A stretch of 64,000 nucleotides of DNA, from contig PKTG01000130.1 in the NCBI GenBank assembly GCA_002869225.1, forward strand, positions 1 to 64,000. The letters are read 5' to 3'. The stretch is from Candidatus Muiribacterium halophilum (GTDB lineage: Bacteria > Muiribacteriota > Muiribacteriia > Muiribacteriales > Muiribacteriaceae). The notes beneath the pieces are model-generated. The model worked only from the letters and a program-made list of their open reading frames with translations. It had not been told where the DNA came from and did not search any database. The position numbers and the translations under genes are program-made. This document shows, piece by piece, positions 42,580 to 52,583 of the stretch. The stretch's first letter is position 1, and every line of letters starts with the position of its first letter.

Positions 42580-44273
42580 CACAGAAACTCCTTATTCAAT
42601 ATTGCTTCAGGATCAATATTAAATCTTCTACAAAAATATAATACCTCTTCAAGAATAGCTTCATGAGAATTGATTGACTTTCTTACAGAGCATTCCTTAC
42701 ATAGACTTATTCTATCACATATATGATCTTCAATAAATGCTTTTAATTTTTTCTCAAATTCAAAAATAGTATGATCAAAGATATTAAAATCCAGATTCTC
42801 AAGCAAAGTATCATGACAACAAAAAGTTATTTTTCCAGTGGAAGCTATCACTAGATATTCAAATGGAGAAAAACATATTTTTTTAATTGTAGTCTTTTTA
42901 TCTATTTCTTTATGATCGACAAATCCTTCATGACCTATATGTAATAAGTTTTCTCTTGTCTCTAAAAATAATCTATCACTTTCCAGAATATCTGTTTTTT
43001 TTATAGGATCCCATTTTCTGAAATAGATAATATGCTTTTTATTAAAATCAAAAAAGGATGTTATCTGATGATCAAGATCATTTTCTTTGAAAAATCTTAT
43101 CCAATATTCTTTGAAATCCGATAGTTCAAATTGATTCTGTTTATGCACAATAAACTGAAGGACATGTATTATATTGACCTTCTCTTTCGTCTCAAGAATA
43201 ATATTCTGTATATTTTCTTTAACTTTTTCTAAAAACGGATTTCCCTTTAAAGACATGTAAACATCTTTTGTATTAGCATCAACAGAATAATGTATTTTCA
43301 AAGGAAAGTTTATTTTTAAAATATTCTTAACAATATTTGTATCCATCTCTTGAGCATTTGTATGCAGCTCTACTTTTGAGAAAAGTTCTTTATTAGCTTC
43401 AAGTAGCTCCAGGATTTTTGGGAATTCTTCATGAAGAAGAGGTTCTCCAAGCCAGAATAAATGAATGTTTTCGAAAAAATATTCATTATTGTCAAAATCC
43501 TTAATAAGCTTTTTCAATTTATCAACATCTATGAAAAGGTTATCTTTTCCTCTAGAATCTTTTATTGAGTCGTTTTTTTGATTACAATAGATACATGCGT
43601 TCTGACAAACACTACTTGTCTCGATCATAAGATGTTTTATGATCTTTTTTTTCCTGATTCTTGCTTTGTAATATCTTTCTAATCCAAAAAGAGCCTGATG
43701 CTCTTTTGTATATTCATTTAAAAGTCCTAAGGACAAGTCTATAGATTTTTCACCCAGACATCTCTGACATAAAAACATATTCTCATAATTTCCCGATATA
43801 TGAGAATATCTGTATTTTTTAATTTTTTCGGAGTCAAACCAAAGATCATATATATCATTTTTATTAAGATCACCCAGGGACATATCAAAAAATGAATCAT
43901 TACAACAAATTGTAAGATCGCCTGATGAAGATACGACAGGAGATAACCAGGGACATAAACAACCCGGATTCTCCATTAGGGAACTTATATCAAGTTGAAA
44001 TATATCATCTATCTTTATCGTCAACTCTTTTTCTTCTTTATCAAGAAAATCTTTAAGAAACAAATGAATATGTCTGGCATCTTTTGTGTAACAATCAAAG
44101 GTTAGTTTTGTCTTTCCATTTGGAATAATATCATCACTTATTTCTAAAACACTTTCTCTTTTAAGGAATTCTGAATTAACTTTTTCATTCCAATCAGCTT
44201 CAGAGTATATTGAGACACAGAAAGTATATATTTTAAATCTTTCCAGTAGACTTTTTGATAAAGCTATTTTCAC
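42579..44273 (-). CDS. Radical SAM protein with two SPASM-type cysteine regions
   Basis: 564 residues. Residues 1-90 resemble the C-terminal half of a radical SAM barrel without a CxxxCxxC. A SPASM-like region follows (about 95-185: GCLCPWLSPVVSSSGDLTICC to FLCQRCLG). A complete radical SAM core comes next (about 215-440), with MIETSSVCQNACIYCNQ (CxxxCxxC) and IHLFWLGEPLLHEEFP. A second SPASM region (about 460-545) has KICFSPFEYLVIASTGKITF, then CCHD and CKECSV. SPASM enzymes carry extra Fe-S clusters and often modify peptides. The layout looks like a fusion or duplication with loss of the first core. It starts 10 bp after the GGDEF-like gene. Confidence 0.85.
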   Translation of the reverse strand: MKIALSKSLLERFKIYTFCVSIYSEADWNEKVNSEFLKRESVLEISDDIIPNGKTKLTFDCYTKDARHIHLFLKDFLDKEEKELTIKIDDIFQLDISSLMENPGCLCPWLSPVVSSSGDLTICCNDSFFDMSLGDLNKNDIYDLWFDSEKIKKYRYSHISGNYENMFLCQRCLGEKSIDLSLGLLNEYTKEHQALFGLERYYKARIRKKKIIKHLMIETSSVCQNACIYCNQKNDSIKDSRGKDNLFIDVDKLKKLIKDFDNNEYFFENIHLFWLGEPLLHEEFPKILELLEANKELFSKVELHTNAQEMDTNIVKNILKINFPLKIHYSVDANTKDVYMSLKGNPFLEKVKENIQNIILETKEKVNIIHVLQFIVHKQNQFELSDFKEYWIRFFKENDLDHQITSFFDFNKKHIIYFRKWDPIKKTDILESDRLFLETRENLLHIGHEGFVDHKEIDKKTTIKKICFSPFEYLVIASTGKITFCCHDTLLENLDFNIFDHTIFEFEKKLKAFIEDHICDRISLCKECSVRKSINSHEAILEEVLYFCRRFNIDPEAILNKEFL

Positions 44274-44283
44274 AAACTATCCT

Positions 44284-45966
44284 TTAAACAGGTTCAGACA
44301 TTGTAACTCTATTCTTACCCATGTTTTTTGATTGCTTCAACGCATCATCAGTAGCTTTAACAAGACCAGCCAATTCACCGTCTAAAATATATTCAGCTAC
44401 GCCACCTGAAACTGTAAGATGCATCGTTCCACCATCTTCTAAAGGAAAAGTGAATTCCTCTATCTTAGCTCTAAGTCTTTCAGCAAAAAGCATAGCCATC
44501 TTAAGATCGGTCTCTGGAAGTATTAGTGCAATACTATCGCCACCATATCTAGCAGGAATATCGATATTCATTCTCAGATTACTTTTTATAAACCTTCCCA
44601 GATTCATAAGTACAAGATCTGCTTGAAGATTCCCATACTCTTCATTTATTTTAGAGAAATCATCTACATCCATTATTATAAGAGATAATTTCAAACCATA
44701 TCTTCTAGCTCTAAAAGCTTCTTCCTCAAGTCTTGAATAAAAATGACTCTTAATATAAAGACCTGTAAGACCATCTGTTATCGATTCATTATACATAGTT
44801 GATTTTGATATAGCTGTTGATATATGACCAACTAATGCATGAAGAAGTTTTACGTCAAATTCATCAAACCCATTATCTGAGTTTTTATTAACAACATTAA
44901 TAACTCCTACAATCTTATCCTCAACCTTTATTGGAACACATATTATGTTTTTTATCTTTTCATCACGCCATTTAGAATTTCCAAATTTTTTAAACTCCGG
45001 ATCGTTAAAACCACTATTGACTATCATAGGAATTCCACTTTCAAATACTTTTCCAGCTATTCCTTCACCAGGTGAAATGTTTACAACATCAAGTATCTCA
45101 CCTTCCAGTCCTCTAACTGTTTGAAGTTTTAAAAAACCTTCCTCTTCATCATAAAATAGTATTGAACTTCTCTCAGCATTCAAAGCCATAATAATATTAT
45201 CCATGATTACTTCAATAAGCTCTTCTGAAGGTGTTGAGAAATTGATCTTTTTAATGACATTAAACATTATCTTCATATTAAAGATCATCTTATTATATAT
45301 TTTTGCAAGAACTCCAAACTCATCACCAGAATGTATATCAACATGATTTTTAAAATCTCCACTTGCTAGAGATTTACTTGCCTGAATAAGAATCATCACC
45401 TTTTGTGAGAGTGATCCTGCTAGAAGATAGGAGAATAATCCGCCAAGTATAATACTCACGAGCAGAAATACCAACATCTTTTTTATAAATGCTCTTTCGA
45501 GGTCGGTGATAATACTTGATTTTAAACGTACTTCCATGACACCATACAGGATGTTCTTCTCAAGAATAGGTTCGACAACAATAAGTTCTTTTTTAAAGGA
45601 ATGTAAGCCTTTTTTTGTATCGAAGACTTTATTAATATGAGAAAGCACCGATGCTTTTCTACTATTATTGATGTTATGCGGATTAGTCGAGCCAACATTT
45701 TTACGGGTATCATCATAAATATTGATCTCATTTATCGGGTTTTGAATCCTCAAAGATTTTATGTAATTTTGAATCACCGGATAATCATTCGATATAAGTG
45801 CATCTTTTATTGGTATTGAAAATCCTTGTAAAAAGAAACTTATATCTTTTATCTTTTGCTGTATAAGATTATCTTTTTGAAAATTAAGTGTATAATAACC
45901 AAATCCTGCATTTATAAGGATTATTAATCCAAATGTATATATAAAGACCTTTAATTTAATCGACAT
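44284..45966 (-). CDS. Membrane sensor with HAMP, GAF and degenerate GGDEF domain
   Basis: 560 residues: transmembrane helix (about 6-26), periplasmic sensor (27-160), second transmembrane helix (about 165-187), HAMP (about 188-240, ILIQASKSLASGDFKNHVD), GAF (about 250-395, SSILFYDEEEGFLKL, ICVPIKVEDKIVGVINVV) and a diguanylate-cyclase-like domain (about 400-560, ITDGLTGLYIKSHFYSRLEE, IIMDVDDFSKINEEYGN). The signature is ARYGGDSIALILPE, so GGDEF is changed to GGDSI and the catalytic Glu is lost. It is probably enzymatically dead or altered and acts as a receptor. It lies 15 bp after a PhnD-like sensor gene. Confidence 0.85.
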   Translation of the reverse strand: MSIKLKVFIYTFGLIILINAGFGYYTLNFQKDNLIQQKIKDISFFLQGFSIPIKDALISNDYPVIQNYIKSLRIQNPINEINIYDDTRKNVGSTNPHNINNSRKASVLSHINKVFDTKKGLHSFKKELIVVEPILEKNILYGVMEVRLKSSIITDLERAFIKKMLVFLLVSIILGGLFSYLLAGSLSQKVMILIQASKSLASGDFKNHVDIHSGDEFGVLAKIYNKMIFNMKIMFNVIKKINFSTPSEELIEVIMDNIIMALNAERSSILFYDEEEGFLKLQTVRGLEGEILDVVNISPGEGIAGKVFESGIPMIVNSGFNDPEFKKFGNSKWRDEKIKNIICVPIKVEDKIVGVINVVNKNSDNGFDEFDVKLLHALVGHISTAISKSTMYNESITDGLTGLYIKSHFYSRLEEEAFRARRYGLKLSLIIMDVDDFSKINEEYGNLQADLVLMNLGRFIKSNLRMNIDIPARYGGDSIALILPETDLKMAMLFAERLRAKIEEFTFPLEDGGTMHLTVSGGVAEYILDGELAGLVKATDDALKQSKNMGKNRVTMSEPV

Positions 45967-45981
45967 CTATTTCTCCTTAAA

Positions 45982-46869
45982 TCATTTATAACCTAATACT
46001 TTTCTAAGGTTTCTGTATTCTTTTTCATTTGCATCAACGAATCCTTCAACACTAAGATCTTCTTTTATCTGCTCTGGTATATTTTTTATAAAATCTTTAT
46101 TAAATATCTTTTTAAATTTTTCAGAAATATCTTTTTTTACAATTATTGGCTCGTTAAGAATATATTCAGTCCTATCCAGTATACGAACTCCGTTTTTTCT
46201 TTCTTTTAAAATAGTCTCAGGCGCATCTTCAAATACAGCACCTGCATCTACTTTTCCATAATAAACATTTTCAATCACAGAATCATGTGAACCAAGATAT
46301 TTTATATCACTAAAAAAACTATATATATCAATACTATATTTATTCTCAAGAAGGGCTTTGGGAAGTATATATCCCGATGTAGAATTAATATCTGTAAAAG
46401 CAAAAACCTTTCCTTTCAGGTCTTTCATCTCATTTATATTACTTTTATTTGAAGTGATGATTATTCCTCTATACTTATCATTTCCATGTCTTACAGGTCT
46501 GAATATTGGTGTATAATCACCAAATTCATCAATATTTTCAACATAATGATTGGTTGCCGTCCAAATTACATCTGCATCACCTTTTTTAGCAATATCTACC
46601 ACTTCTTCATAGGACTTTGCCACGTTTAATTTTATCTTATAACCCGTTTTTTCTGATAAATACATAATAAAATTATAATTCTCATCCATAACTTTAAGAG
46701 AATTTGCATAAGGCATTCTGAGGAATCTTATTAGCTCTCTATCCTTTTCTACAGTCGTCTGTTTATACTGTTTCCCCTGTACAACAGTATTGTTTTTATT
46801 ATATAATAATATTAGACACACCAAAATTAACGGCAAAATAAACATCAATAATTTTAATATTTTTTTCAT
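45982..46869 (-). CDS. PhnD/SBP-like periplasmic binding protein, membrane-anchored
   Basis: 295 residues with an N-terminal hydrophobic anchor (KILKLLMFILPLILVCLILL). The rest is a phosphate/phosphonate-type periplasmic binding protein: LIRFLRMPYANSLKVMDENY, KKGDADVIWTATNHYVE, FRPVRHGNDKYRGIII, LKGKVFAFTDINSTSGYILP and GKVDAGAVFEDAPETIL. No ABC permease or ATPase is nearby. It directly precedes the GGDEF-like sensor, so it probably feeds ligand binding into that receptor rather than transport. It is the first gene of the six-gene run ending at 38921. Confidence 0.85.
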   Translation of the reverse strand: MKKILKLLMFILPLILVCLILLYNKNNTVVQGKQYKQTTVEKDRELIRFLRMPYANSLKVMDENYNFIMYLSEKTGYKIKLNVAKSYEEVVDIAKKGDADVIWTATNHYVENIDEFGDYTPIFRPVRHGNDKYRGIIITSNKSNINEMKDLKGKVFAFTDINSTSGYILPKALLENKYSIDIYSFFSDIKYLGSHDSVIENVYYGKVDAGAVFEDAPETILKERKNGVRILDRTEYILNEPIIVKKDISEKFKKIFNKDFIKNIPEQIKEDLSVEGFVDANEKEYRNLRKVLGYK

Positions 46870-46962
46870 ACCAATTTAGTAAAACAGAAAACAATTTTAT
46901 TTTCAAGCAAAACAGGATAATCTCCGATAATAATGATGTGTAATAGGTGGAGGTTGTTAATT

Positions 46963-49900
46963 ATGAAAAAAAACACATATTATTTTTTCTCAATTTTATC
47001 GCTTTTGATATTTTTAGTTATCATCTCGATAGGTTGTGGTGGAGGTTCTGAATTAACTATTCCTGCAAAAGAAGTAGTTATCAGACCTAGTTCTCCTGTT
47101 TCCGGAGAGATCATCAATCTATATACAGAGACAGCGGAAATATCATGGTATGCTTCAAAAGAAGTAGAATTTTTCAACGTTTATGTAAACGGTGTATTGA
47201 AAAAAACAATTTCAGAAAATGAATACTCAACAAGTGAAGTAACTACTAATAATCAAAAGATTTCCTATAAATTAAATGATCTTAAAAAAGATAGTTCTTA
47301 TATAATATCAGTTAAATCCTTAAGCAGTAAAGGTGTAGAATCTGATAAATCAATGATATTTCAGATAAACACTATCGAAAGTGCATCTATACCTGTACCA
47401 CCAAAATCATTAACCTTTGTATCAAGTACACTTAGTTCAGCTAAAATTAATTTTAACGAAGGGCAATATGCTGCAAAATATCAAATTTATATTGACGGTT
47501 TACCATATACTCTCGATAGCAAACCCGTTTACATCTTTAAAGCAGGCACCTATGAGATATTAAATCTTAACGCATCAACTGATTATGATATTACGATCAA
47601 ATCCATCAACGGTTATGGTTATTCAGACACCTCAGAAGTCCTCGAGATCTCCACCGGATCATCTCCTTCTAAACCTACCATTCCTGTTGTTGGTACTTTG
47701 CTTGATAAATCAGTAAATATACAATGGAGCAGTGTTTTAAACGCAACCAAATATTTTGTTTATATAGCAAACATCTCAGCAGACCCTAACGCACAACTCT
47801 CCTTATATTCAACGGTTACAAACACAACCGCTATAATATCTAATCTTAGTCGTGGAACTACATATGATATTGCTATAAAAGCGTGGAATAAATACGGTGA
47901 CTCTCCATATTCAGATACTATTGAGATCACAACAAAAAATATTCCTTCTACACCAACCGGATTAGCATTTACTGAATTGACCTTGACTAGTTTTAAAATA
48001 AGCTGGCCATCAGTATCAACTGCTGATTCATACAAAATATATAAAAACGGTCTTTTTTATGCATCTGTAAATGCATCAGCAAGTACTCCATCCTACACGT
48101 TGGGAAGTCTTTCTTCAGACTCGACATATGAAATACAGGTTTCTTCAGTAAATGAGTTTGGTGAATCGGATAAATCCACAAAAGAATACGTACACACCCT
48201 TTCAGAAGATGGTGACCCACCTGCTATACCTGCTGGTTTTACGATAACACCATCTAATATTAAACCTACATCGATGATAATAACATGGACGACTGTCCCT
48301 GAGACATCAAATTATCGAGTATATTATAATGATGTTTACGGTAATACCAATAATACATCATATCAGATTGATAATCTTACCCCGGATACATCTTATACTA
48401 TTGGGATTGAAGCCTATAATGATTTTGGTTACACTACTAAACAGACTACAACTGTTTCTACATTATCCGAACCATTACCAGTTGAATCTATTGAAGTTGA
48501 ATCAAAAAGTAAAAACTTTATAAAAATAAATTGGTCAGAAGCAGACGGAGCGAACAAGTATTTTGTTTATTGTAGAAGAACAGCACCTACAACTGCTGTA
48601 ATTACTGAGGATACTGTAGAAGTTACAACCTACTCCTTCTCTGGTCTGACTTCAGGAGCTACTTTTGAGATAACTATTTATTCATCATATAATTCAAATA
48701 GACAGACAAGTATAAATAGCGGTAGTAATGAAAATCAGATATATGTCTTCACCCCAAGCACTCCGGATACACCAATAATATCAGGAGCAACAAATATATC
48801 ACAAAATTCTGCAGATGTTACATGGGGATCCGTTTCAAATGCAGATTATTATAATGTATATAGAAAACGAATTCTTACCGAATCGACTTATTCACTTGCA
48901 TCAGGTTCAGGTACATCTCTTACAACAACTACACTTAGTATAGATTCTCTTACTGTAGATTCAACATATGAGATATTGGTTACTGCAGTATCAATAACAC
49001 CAACAGGCGAACATCTTGAATCAGCAGTTCAGACAAATGCTTTATCCTTTAAGACATTACCAAATATTCCAAACCCACCAAATAATCTAAGGTATGATGG
49101 ACTTACAAAGGATACAGATGAAATCTTTGTATATTGGGAAAGACCAAGTTCTACCGATTATTATTACGTTTATGCACCAGGACATAACCCTGAAAGACAA
49201 AAAGTATTAACTGAATTTGTAAGATTAGATGACTGGTCTCCAAGTCCAGGTAGTATCATTCCAACTTCAACTACAATTGAAGTAAGTGCATACAATTATT
49301 TTGATTTAAATTCAGGTACTTCAGAGATTTTGATACCTCTTGATGAACTTACTACACCAGTTATCGGAATTCCTTATCCAGATGCAGTTAATACTGACAC
49401 ACAGATGTACGTTGAATGGGATACAACTGAGATATCAACTGCTTATTCATATATTATTAAACTTTACGATGATGATGCAGCTTCATATGTAGTTTTAGAT
49501 AACGGACAGGAAGAAAAAGCATTAAATAACAAATATTATACTTTTACTAATCTAACTTCAGATAACAACTATACAGTTGAAGTTAAAAAGATTAAGAACG
49601 GTAAAGGAGAATCATTTACCGCAAGTAAATCATTTGCAACTAATTCAGCTCCTGATACCGTAGTATTTGAAGCTATCACTCTAGCAGATTATAGTACAAA
49701 AGAGATAATAATAAATTGGGATAGTGCAACACCACATGCACTACTTGCAGATTATAATACAGATACATTTGAGATCTATGCGAAACAAAGCACATCAACA
49801 ACATGGAAATTAATAGCAGAAGTAGAAGATGATGACATTGATACAGGTGGAAACAATCCTGCATTCACTTATACTATGAACAAACTCGGTGATACAGGAG

Positions 49901-51534
49901 CTGCTCCACCACTTTCGGCCGATACAACTTATGATATAAGAGTTGTTGCTAAGAATTCAATAGCTTCAAGGACTACTACTTTAGAAGATACTTACAAAAC
50001 AGATTATGCTGTTGATACTCCTTATAACCTTACCGTTCTTGACAAAGGTCTGGATTTTATATATCTAAGTTGGGAAATCGATTCCTTTATGTCTAATAAT
50101 GATCGTCCTGATACTTTCGTTGTAGAATGGGATACAGGTAGCAGAGTCGTATCTGGAGATACATACGAGATCTATATTGGCAGCCTTTTTAGCAGTACTA
50201 CATATAATATAAATGTAACTTCTGTTAATCCAACTGATACAGATCATGCAGTAAGTACCCCTACAAAAGCAGTCAAGACAGGTTCTATTCCAGATGTACC
50301 AATAATTACTGCAATAGATGAGATCACTTCTTCTTCAATGAAAATAGATTGGTCAGAAGGAAGTTTTACAGACTATTATATAGTTAGATTAACTGACGGA
50401 ACAAACGAGATCACCTCTAACGAGTTATCAGCTGTAACCGAATATACTATGACCGGTCTTGACTATAGAACAACTTACACTGTGGAAGTACAGGCTTATA
50501 ACACTTACGGATACAATAGTGGAGAGGCATCGAAAAAAATCACAACAAAAGCTAAATTCGATGTTTTTGAAGATAAGATAACAGGTGGTGCGATAAATAC
50601 CTCATCTCCATATAACCCTTATATTAGTGTTGCACCAAATGGTGATGTTGTATTTTCAAAACCTGGAAATATTGGAGATGGAACTGAACTTGTTTATAAG
50701 ATCTCTTCCGGTTCGACATCAATCACTGATATTACTTTAATACCTAACCCGGATGGAGGAGCTGATCCAACAGGTATTTGTATAAATGGATCAAATATTT
50801 ATTCAAATATACAAAGCACAGCATTAAATTTCCCTCATGCATTTACAGTAGCTGGTGGTAATGATGGTTCTACTGATGCTTATAATCTGATTTTGGATAC
50901 TATTGCTACCTCATGGGGAAATTCATATGATTTGATCTGGGATGAAACAAACACCTCGTTATATGCTATAAGTGAATATGGTGGAGATGCTGACCCTGAT
51001 CTTATTAAACTCAATGATATAGACGGTGCTGGAGATGGTTCACTTGAGATAGAGGTAGTTGCAACTGATACAGGTGCACAAAACCTTGCTTTAGACGAAG
51101 ATGGTTATCTGTTAGTGGCTAATCCAACTACAAAGATCATATCAATTTATGATACTAATAATATATCATCTACCCCAATTGGAACAATAAACCTCTCATC
51201 ATTCACTATAGATGGAGTATATGGTATGGCAACAAACTTTGATGGAACAACAAAATATCTTGTTGTCGCATGTGGCAATAAAATACTATTTTATTCTGGA
51301 ACCGGTTCGAGTTATACAAACGACCCAGACCTTACTTTAGATTCATCAAATCCATATACAACTACGGACCCAGATGATGGTCTATCAAGCGGATTCTCTA
51401 TTAGTGGAACAACTGTAGGAACAGGCGGACCAAGTAATGCTCGTGGTATAGCTACTCTTGAAAGTGGAGCAACGCCAGTATATATAGTAATTGATAGTGG
51501 AAATAACCAGATCATTAAAATCAAAGAATTTTAA
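46963..51534 (+). CDS. Giant FN3-repeat lipoprotein with C-terminal beta-propeller
   Basis: About 1523 residues from the chosen start MKKNTYYFFSILSLL, which has GGAGG 9 bases upstream; an in-frame ATG at 46933 adds only ten residues. The lipobox is SIGC (Cys near 26). Around a dozen fibronectin type III domains fill residues 35-1195, each closing with a TYEIQVSSVNEFG- or TYTVEVQAYNTYG-type strand. The last ~330 residues (FDVFEDKITGGAINTS onward; IYDTNNISSTPIGTINL, RGIATLESGATPVYIVI) resemble an NHL/six-bladed propeller. No catalytic site is visible. Surface adhesion or matrix role inferred. It is monocistronic, ended by the terminator at 51554. Confidence 0.83.
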   Translation: MKKNTYYFFSILSLLIFLVIISIGCGGGSELTIPAKEVVIRPSSPVSGEIINLYTETAEISWYASKEVEFFNVYVNGVLKKTISENEYSTSEVTTNNQKISYKLNDLKKDSSYIISVKSLSSKGVESDKSMIFQINTIESASIPVPPKSLTFVSSTLSSAKINFNEGQYAAKYQIYIDGLPYTLDSKPVYIFKAGTYEILNLNASTDYDITIKSINGYGYSDTSEVLEISTGSSPSKPTIPVVGTLLDKSVNIQWSSVLNATKYFVYIANISADPNAQLSLYSTVTNTTAIISNLSRGTTYDIAIKAWNKYGDSPYSDTIEITTKNIPSTPTGLAFTELTLTSFKISWPSVSTADSYKIYKNGLFYASVNASASTPSYTLGSLSSDSTYEIQVSSVNEFGESDKSTKEYVHTLSEDGDPPAIPAGFTITPSNIKPTSMIITWTTVPETSNYRVYYNDVYGNTNNTSYQIDNLTPDTSYTIGIEAYNDFGYTTKQTTTVSTLSEPLPVESIEVESKSKNFIKINWSEADGANKYFVYCRRTAPTTAVITEDTVEVTTYSFSGLTSGATFEITIYSSYNSNRQTSINSGSNENQIYVFTPSTPDTPIISGATNISQNSADVTWGSVSNADYYNVYRKRILTESTYSLASGSGTSLTTTTLSIDSLTVDSTYEILVTAVSITPTGEHLESAVQTNALSFKTLPNIPNPPNNLRYDGLTKDTDEIFVYWERPSSTDYYYVYAPGHNPERQKVLTEFVRLDDWSPSPGSIIPTSTTIEVSAYNYFDLNSGTSEILIPLDELTTPVIGIPYPDAVNTDTQMYVEWDTTEISTAYSYIIKLYDDDAASYVVLDNGQEEKALNNKYYTFTNLTSDNNYTVEVKKIKNGKGESFTASKSFATNSAPDTVVFEAITLADYSTKEIIINWDSATPHALLADYNTDTFEIYAKQSTSTTWKLIAEVEDDDIDTGGNNPAFTYTMNKLGDTGAAPPLSADTTYDIRVVAKNSIASRTTTLEDTYKTDYAVDTPYNLTVLDKGLDFIYLSWEIDSFMSNNDRPDTFVVEWDTGSRVVSGDTYEIYIGSLFSSTTYNINVTSVNPTDTDHAVSTPTKAVKTGSIPDVPIITAIDEITSSSMKIDWSEGSFTDYYIVRLTDGTNEITSNELSAVTEYTMTGLDYRTTYTVEVQAYNTYGYNSGEASKKITTKAKFDVFEDKITGGAINTSSPYNPYISVAPNGDVVFSKPGNIGDGTELVYKISSGSTSITDITLIPNPDGGADPTGICINGSNIYSNIQSTALNFPHAFTVAGGNDGSTDAYNLILDTIATSWGNSYDLIWDETNTSLYAISEYGGDADPDLIKLNDIDGAGDGSLEIEVVATDTGAQNLALDEDGYLLVANPTTKIISIYDTNNISSTPIGTINLSSFTIDGVYGMATNFDGTTKYLVVACGNKILFYSGTGSSYTNDPDLTLDSSNPYTTTDPDDGLSSGFSISGTTVGTGGPSNARGIATLESGATPVYIVIDSGNNQIIKIKEF

Positions 51535-51553
51535 TTAGAGATTGATTTAAAAA

Positions 51554-51586
51554 TAAAAAAGGGACTGATCATCAGTCCCTTTTTTC
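51554..51586. terminator. Bidirectional terminator between convergent genes
   Basis: GGGACTGAT (51561-51569) and ATCAGTCCC (51571-51579) form a near-perfect stem, with A6 on the left and T6 on the right. It serves the FN3 protein and the nucleotidyltransferase gene. Confidence 0.92.
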
Positions 51587-51593
51587 TATAATT

Positions 51594-52583
51594 TTATGAT
51601 ATGAATTCGGATGAATCTCCAACATTGACTTTATTATATCTATTTTTGAAAATCGCATTCTCTCCTATTAGCGATTCTGAAAGTAAAGCATTTTCAAGTA
51701 TTGCATCCTTATTTATAATACTTTCCCTTACTACAGAGTTTTTTATCTTCACTCCTGAAGCAATAGAAACATTTGGTCCTACAACTGAATTTTCGATTAC
51801 TACACCATCTGCTATTGCAACTGGTTTTTTTATAACAGCATTCTTAAAATTATAATCTTTTTCCTTAAAATATATATTTAAAAGCTGCCTGTTTGTATCG
51901 AGTAAAGTTTCTGGTTTCCCACAATCAAGCCAAAGAGGACAAAGAGCATCTTTAAAGTTGGCTCCTTTTTTTAACATTCGTGCTAAAGCATCGGTAAGTT
52001 GATACTCTCCTCTTGTCTTTATATTGTTATCATAAATGTATTTCAGACTTTCATGTAGGAGTCTAGTATTACTTATATAATAGATTCCTATAATCGCTCT
52101 GTTAGAAACAAATTTTTCAGGCTTTTCAACAAGTTCTTTTATCCTATTATTTTCACTTACAACAACTCCAAACCTTTCGGGATTATTGACTTCTGAGGTA
52201 ACTATCACACCATCTATATCAGGTAGCATTATCTTTTCAATATCCATCTCAAATAAAGTGTCTCCGAGCATTATAAGTACAGGTTCATCCAGATTATCCA
52301 TCTTATTCATCGCTACATAAATAGCATGACCCAAGCCTTTTCTTTCTTTCTGATAGACAAACTTTGATTGAAAACTATAATTATTCTGAATAAAATCTAC
52401 GATCTTATCACCGAGATAACCTACCACAAATACTACTTCTGTAAGATCCTTCAAATCCTTTATCTTATCTAATATATGACCAAGCATTGGTTTCCCGGCT
52501 ACCTGAACTAAAGCTTTGGGTACAGTATATGTATGTGGTGCAAGTCTTGATCCTATACCAGCAACTGGAACTATTATTTTCAT
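51594..52583 (-). CDS. Sugar-phosphate nucleotidyltransferase with left-handed beta-helix tail
   Basis: 329 residues. The nucleotidyltransferase domain (about 1-235) opens MKIIVPVAGIGSRLAPHTYT then VPKALVQVAGKPML, the signature GxGxRLxPxT...PKxxxxVxxKP. VLIMLGDTLFEMDIEKI, FGVVVSENNRIKELVEKPE and GEYQLTDALARML follow. The C-terminal part (about 245-320) has hexapeptide repeats (AIADGVVIENSVVGPNVSI). It makes an NDP-sugar, as RmlA/GlmU-like enzymes do; the sugar cannot be specified. Its start overlaps mtaB by 4 bp. Confidence 0.88.
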   Translation of the reverse strand: MKIIVPVAGIGSRLAPHTYTVPKALVQVAGKPMLGHILDKIKDLKDLTEVVFVVGYLGDKIVDFIQNNYSFQSKFVYQKERKGLGHAIYVAMNKMDNLDEPVLIMLGDTLFEMDIEKIMLPDIDGVIVTSEVNNPERFGVVVSENNRIKELVEKPEKFVSNRAIIGIYYISNTRLLHESLKYIYDNNIKTRGEYQLTDALARMLKKGANFKDALCPLWLDCGKPETLLDTNRQLLNIYFKEKDYNFKNAVIKKPVAIADGVVIENSVVGPNVSIASGVKIKNSVVRESIINKDAILENALLSESLIGENAIFKNRYNKVNVGDSSEFIS

